This document shows positions 59,291 to 64,000 of a stretch of DNA of 64,000 nt, in pieces; position 1 is the stretch's first letter, and each line of letters begins with the position of its first letter. Under the pieces are notes generated by a model. The model saw only the letters and a list, made by a program, of their open reading frames with translations. It ran no database searches and was not told the origin of the DNA. The translations under genes were made by a program, and so were the position numbers. The DNA comes from Chamaecrista fasciculata. Taxonomy: Eukaryota; Streptophyta; Magnoliopsida; Fabales; Fabaceae. The stretch spans positions 99,612 to 163,611 of the forward strand of contig QANZ01018074.1 in the NCBI GenBank assembly GCA_003254925.1, in the 5' to 3' direction.

Positions 59291-59773
59291 CAGTGTTGTC
59301 AAAACCGAACCGAACAAAGACTCGGACTAGAGTTTGATTCACGGTCTGATTGGTCGAATCGGTCGAACCATCGGTAGGACCGGATGATGCAATAAATAAT
59401 TATTTTTAATATATTAAATATAAATCCTCTATAATGATACAAATAATTATTTTTAATATAATTAGTAATTTATTTTATTCTAAATATTAAAAGAACAAAT
59501 GAAAAAGAAGGATAAAAGATGAATGAGAGCCTCCATTTTGCCTTCTTATAATTTTTAATCAATTTTTTTTATTTTTAAAAAAATTATTTAAAAAAAAATG
59601 GTTGAACCACCGGTTTTTTGGGCACTTGGACCCGGTTCGTCGGTTTTCGGCCGGTTATTTCCGGTCCAATCCGGTCTAAATGTCAATTCGATTATTTTGA
59701 TTAAACCTACTCGCTCTTGTATTTGGTTGACGGTTGAACCGGTTGGACCGTCCGATCCGATTCTCACAACACT
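59291..59773. mobile_element. hAT-like element, second copy of the CCGGACCGG family
   Basis: Starts CAGTGTTGTCAAAACCG and ends CTCACAACACT, good inverted termini. The stretch with CGGATGATGCAATAAATAAT is shared, inverted, with 45150-45606. An 8-bp duplication could not be identified, so one border may have been altered. No transposase. Confidence 0.72.
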
Positions 59774-61759
59774 AAAAGTAAGAATTCATCTGGCGCCAAA
59801 GAAGATGGAGAAGAATTTAAGAAAAAGAATGGCAATTATTTACATGTGGATATATTCCGCATGACCAAAGAAATATATATTTAACTTAAAGCAATGAAGC
59901 TTGATTATTGGAATTGACGCATTAATTAGTGCAACAAATTAACGTTTTTTTTATATGTATATATATATAATATATAATATAATCATTAAAAGATACATAA
60001 GTTAATAATTTAATATTTAAAAGTATAATTGATACATGTCAATTTTTAAAAGGTTGAAAATTGAAAGGTCGAAAACTGTAAACTAAATTTTCGATGATAA
60101 CCAAAAAAAAAAAAAGTTTGTGATAAGTCCAAATAACAAGAGACAAATGGAGTCCTCATATGGCATGTGGAATTATGAAGCATTACGAGTTTAAAACTAT
60201 TATGGCATTTGCACATGCATAGTTGTATACCTAACATTCACAGTACAAGTGTATCCATATATATAACATGGGATGTAGGTATGTATCCCGCTATATACTA
60301 TATATATACATCCACAGACCAAAAGGATAAATAAATACAAAAGAAAATAAATAAAAAAAGTTTTTGAGACAAATAATTAATATGGCGTGTAGGGATGATG
60401 GGTCCACCATATGGCATGCATGATGACCTCTAATTAATCATGCACACCCATGCCATCCATTAATTATATTCTTACTTTGATGTCAAGCCTCGAGTAATGA
60501 TACAGAGGAAGAAGTGTATGTTATTTTATGTCATAATTTTAAATATTATTTTGTCACTATCTATATATGTTAAGGGATGAAGTTAAATCATAAATGTTAA
60601 TGTTATTGAAGAAATGACTTCTAATTAATTAGAAGGTTAATTCATCACTTGTTTCACTTTTTTTTTAAGGGAATCTATATGACTATATGTATCTAACTAT
60701 AATACTTTAAGAGAGTTATACTTAAGACAAAATGGTTTCAGTAGAATTGTAATAAAATTATTAAAAGAATGAGAAATTAATTAATTAACCACCCCATAAA
60801 CTTTGGAATCAATATGATATAATTGCCCTTCATCTCCTTTAGGGAGATGTATTCTTTTTTTTCTTTTTTTTTTTGGCCTGAGAGAGAGGTATTCTTTCTA
60901 TTTGTAATAAATTTTTATATCTTTTTTTTAGAATTTTTCTCTTTTTTGATTTTTACATTGGTATAATATTTTTTTTTGTGTATTGTTTTTTTAATGAAAC
61001 ATATTTGATACATTTTTTGTTTTAAAAAAAAATTGTCCAAGACAAACAATATTTTGATTTATCAGTTTAATAGTCTAAAGTACAAAATTGAACATAAGAA
61101 TTTGCCTCTAGTCAGATTTATGGTAGATATTCTACATCCGTGTGTGTTTGAATCAAATAAAGTAGCTTTGCTCAAAAAAAAAAAATCAAATAAAGTAGCT
61201 ACATTAATGATTTAATTTCTAAAACATGATTAAACTATACAATTATAAATTATATATTTTACAAATAATAATTATAATTAATTTAATATTTTAATTAAAG
61301 ATGTTAATTGAAATTTAATTACAAATAATTATACTAATAAAGCAACCTAGTCGGAACCAAACAAAATTTAAAACTAGACAAGGTTAATCTTAAATTCTAA
61401 AACTTTACTCATTATAATAAAAATTAAACTAATTATAATTACATAATTTGATAATAAAATTTTATAATTATATATTAAAAAATTAGTTATTAATTTGGTG
61501 ATAATATGACTAGTACTGAAGAGGATGTATGCTATTTTATAATTCTTGAAATTATTTGAAAACATATTTTTATTTTTTTTACAGACATTAATTATTTAGT
61601 CTATAAAATATTATATAAAAAACTAAATTTTTTTATCAATAATCAAAGAAAAATAAAATATATATTTTTAATATTGAAGAACTTAAATTGTAATATTAAA
61701 GCATATATAAAGATTAATCAATAAATTTTCTTTAAGATACAATAGCATTAGTATAGTTA
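59774..61759. other. AT-rich intergenic spacer
   Basis: AT-rich DNA with many A/T runs. It includes a tandem pair AATCAAATAAAGTAGCT (about 61149 and 61185). No recognisable gene or element. Confidence 0.45.
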
Positions 61760-63623
61760 TGCGTTTTGGGAGCAATTGTATTTCAATTCAAGCTCATCCA
61801 AGTGATTGAGATGAGATGATGTTGTAATGAGATGAGATGAGATGATGTAATGGTGTTTGGGTGATTTTAGAGAAAATGATATTAAATAGGGTGTGAAATT
61901 ATATAAAATGGTATGTAATGATTGTGGTTGGTTGAAATAGATTTATAGATTTTTTTAATTTGTATAGGGGTAAAAATGGTAGGAAATAATGAGATGAGAT
62001 GGAGATAATGAGATGAGATGAGAGGTGTTTGATGGTGGGTTGGATGAGATGATGTTGAGATTAGATGCTCTTGGAAAGCGTGAGGATGAGATATTTTTGG
62101 ATGAAGGGTTTAGGGTCAATCTCATTGGATGAGATGATGGACCAAAATGAAAATAATATTAAAATTATTTTAAGATTACAATTTGGTCCATAGATTTGTA
62201 CCGATCCAATTAATCAATCCCTAACATGTGTAAATGATAACTCGGGGCCTGTAGAAAATTCCGGTCATCAATAATCGAGTCTATTTATGAAATTCAATAA
62301 CAAAAAAATAACAAATAATAGTTTGAGGACCAAAATGCAAATAACAAAACAACACTAAAATGTTTGGTCAAAGGTTAATTTTGGTCCTAAATGTATGCCC
62401 TAATATTCATTTTGGTCCATTATGTTTCAAAAAGTTCAAATTGGTCCTAAATGTTGGCAAAATTATTCATTTTGGTCATAACTATTGGTAAAATGTTTCA
62501 AATAGAATATATGGAAGTATTCTTCGGGAACAATACGTAGCTCTAAACTCGTCATATTTGAACTTAAAACAAGCCATATTCAATACTTGGAACCAAAATG
62601 AAATATTTTGCAAACATATAGGAGCAATTTGAATATTTTAACTCCTTTTAATTTGTACACAAAACTTCATAAAATATATTGAAAAAAAGTATGGATTGAA
62701 TTGTATAATAGCAAAAAAACATATAGGAATGTTGCAGTTTGGACTAAAAAGTATAACAAATATTTTGCGGACCAAAATGCAACTCATCTCGTAATTTGAG
62801 TAAAAAATCTAACCATAAATAGTTTTATAACCGAAACAAATAGAAGAACATTGAGACAATAAAAAACAAAACAACATTGCAATTTTTTGGCTACCCATGA
62901 TTCGAACAAAAAAAAATAACCAGCACGTGGAAACTTGTGTATTTTCCCAACCAAAAAATAACCGTCATTTCTCCATTATCCACAACATATAATCATCAGA
63001 TGATTTTGGACATGAATATGGAACAAAAAATAGTTTGAGGACCAAAATGAAACTAATTGCATAGTTTGAGGAAAAGAAACTAAACAAAAAATAGTTTTAG
63101 GAGCCAAAGAAACTGAGCTCATAGTTTCAGAATCAAAATGCTTATAAAAGTCAAGAGAATATTGTAACGAGAATAGAAGATTGTAACTTAAAAAATAATT
63201 TAAGGATTCAATTGTATATTTTACTCAAAACAAATAAAAGAATATTGAGACTAAAAAAAATAACAACATTGCAAATGAATAAAAATAATTTTTGTTTAAT
63301 TAAGTTAATATAAATATATATATAATACAATATATAACATTTCTCTATATATATATTTGAGAATTGAGAATAAGAGAGAGAGAGTGAGAGAGATAAAATA
63401 TAACATATATATATATAATAAGAATATATTTCTATATATATATTTGAGAGAGATGTGTGTGTGAAGGAGAGAGAGAGGTGTAGGTGAAAAAGAAAAAGAA
63501 AAATTGATAAGAAAAGATAGATAGAGAGAGAAAATTATAAGTGTAATAAATGAGGGTATATAAAATTACTATTTTACCTAATTGTGATTTTTATATTTGT
63601 ATTAGAATATAGGTAATTATAGG
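61760..63623. mobile_element. PIF/Harbinger-like element, copy 3, inverted and truncated
   Basis: In opposite orientation to copies 1 and 2: GATGAGATGAGATGA blocks at 61800-62050 correspond to their right end. TTA precedes the degraded terminus (61757-61759). Its other end is cut by the LTR starting at about 63624, after AGAATATAGGTAATTATAGG. A foldback fragment (62368-62640) lies inside it. Confidence 0.78.
62368..62640. mobile_element. Partial foldback element inside Harbinger copy 3
   Basis: GGTCCTAAATGTATGCCCTA, TTTTGGTCCATTATGTTTCA and the module GAACAATACGTAGCTCTAAA match 18121-18650 closely. The right arm stops early at about 62640. Confidence 0.6.
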
Positions 63624-64000
63624 TGATAAACTAGAAAAAGGGCAGGCTTACCTAATTCAACAAGTGAGGGCTGTAAGAGCAAGTTGATCGTCCAAGTACC
63701 TACAAGAACTTCACAGGGGGGCCTGCGAAGAATACTCCGACGCTCAAGTTAGAATATGAGAGATGTGAGAGCAAGAGAATTCTGAGAGTGAGAAGTCGCT
63801 AACCTTTGTCTGTTGGGTTGAGCTCTATTTATAGAGCAGGGTGAGAGTGGTGGCCAGCGCACGGGGCGCACCACGTAGTCGAGCACGATCTCCACCAGCG
63901 AGAGTGGTGGAGACCGAGATTTGCGGAGCAAGGCAATCGTGGGTGATTGCGTATCCCGTTATAGGGCGGGCGCCAGCGGACTAGAGAACGTGGGTATGAC
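63624..64000 (-). mobile_element. End of an LTR retrotransposon LTR, continues outside the window
   Basis: A GC-rich segment contrasting with the AT-rich Harbinger copy it interrupts. On the minus strand it has CTATAAATAGAGC (63820-63835) as promoter TATA, a transcribed region with CACTCTCAGAATTCTCTTGC and GCGTCGGAGTATTCTTCGCA, typical of Ty3/gypsy R-U5, and ends in CA at about 63625-63624 (TG on plus). Only part of one LTR is visible. Confidence 0.65.
63821..63835 (-). promoter_or_regulatory. TATA box of the LTR promoter
   Basis: CTATAAATAGAGC on the minus strand within the LTR, followed by a pyrimidine-rich start region. Confidence 0.6.

Noticed and set aside
1-64000. CRISPR arrays, operons, toxin-antitoxin or defence-island type systems
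   Set aside because: The DNA is plant nuclear. The regularly repeated short units belong to foldback transposons or microsatellites and lack equal spacers.

Overview
The window is nuclear DNA of a flowering plant, most likely a eudicot. The genes have introns with GT-AG (and some GC-AG) borders, the non-coding DNA is very AT-rich, and the recognisable proteins are plant-specific (EDS1, a type-A response regulator, an E2F-like repressor with two DNA-binding domains, B12D, KONJAC). Retroelements and foldback or MITE-type DNA transposons fill much of the rest. I see no CRISPR array, operon, prophage or rRNA. No tRNA stood out by eye, but I could not run a tRNA search.

Six genes could be rebuilt exon by exon with consistent reading frames. 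(1) 1615-5953 (+): KONJAC-type regulatory homologue of GDP-mannose pyrophosphorylase, 15 coding exons, 415 aa, with two GC-AG introns. (2) 7450-10362 (-): E2FE/DEL-type atypical E2F repressor, 11 exons, 374 aa, convergent with gene 1. (3) 16049-17745 (-): B12D, a small mitochondrial protein, 3 exons, 89 aa. (4) 27513-28930 (+): type-A cytokinin response regulator, 5 exons, 191 aa. (5) 34967-38260 (+): EDS1, the lipase-like immune hub, 3 exons, 627 aa. (6) 41884-43158 (-): NOT4-type C4C4 RING finger protein, 3 exons, 335 aa, convergent with EDS1. The genes serve unrelated functions (cell-wall sugar supply, endocycle control, respiration, cytokinin signalling, immunity, ubiquitylation) and do not form a cluster.

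Transposable elements fill most of the space between genes. 11087-11904 is a hAT element with a perfect 12-bp inverted terminus and an 8-bp target duplication. 12085-14925 is a dead LINE (-). 24197-25633, 55210-57087 and 61760-63623 are three copies of one PIF/Harbinger-like family. 50820-57140 is a dead Ty1/copia element (-) whose gag holds the second Harbinger copy. 45150-45606, 47668-48442 and 59291-59773 are further hAT-like elements. 63624-64000 is the end of an LTR that runs out of the window. 23376-23917 and 44802-45850 are two copies of a LINE-derived deletion element.

The most distinctive feature is a set of about ten foldback elements of 330-960 bp. Their inverted arms are built from roughly 30-bp tandem sub-repeats, and several are flanked by 9-bp direct repeats. 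They lie at 18121-18650, 19319-19930, 22849-23278, 25943-26898, 32691-33383, 36339-36785, 44155-44733, 49034-49363, 49900-50104 (half), 57791-58225 and 62368-62640 (partial). A separate degenerate module of about 80-110 bp recurs at ten or more sites in both orientations. I found no convincing new protein-coding system. The strongest candidates for a closer look are these repeat architectures, the paired empty and filled hAT sites, the GC-AG introns, the E2F-type motifs upstream of the E2FE-like gene, and the CaaX-like end of the RING protein.
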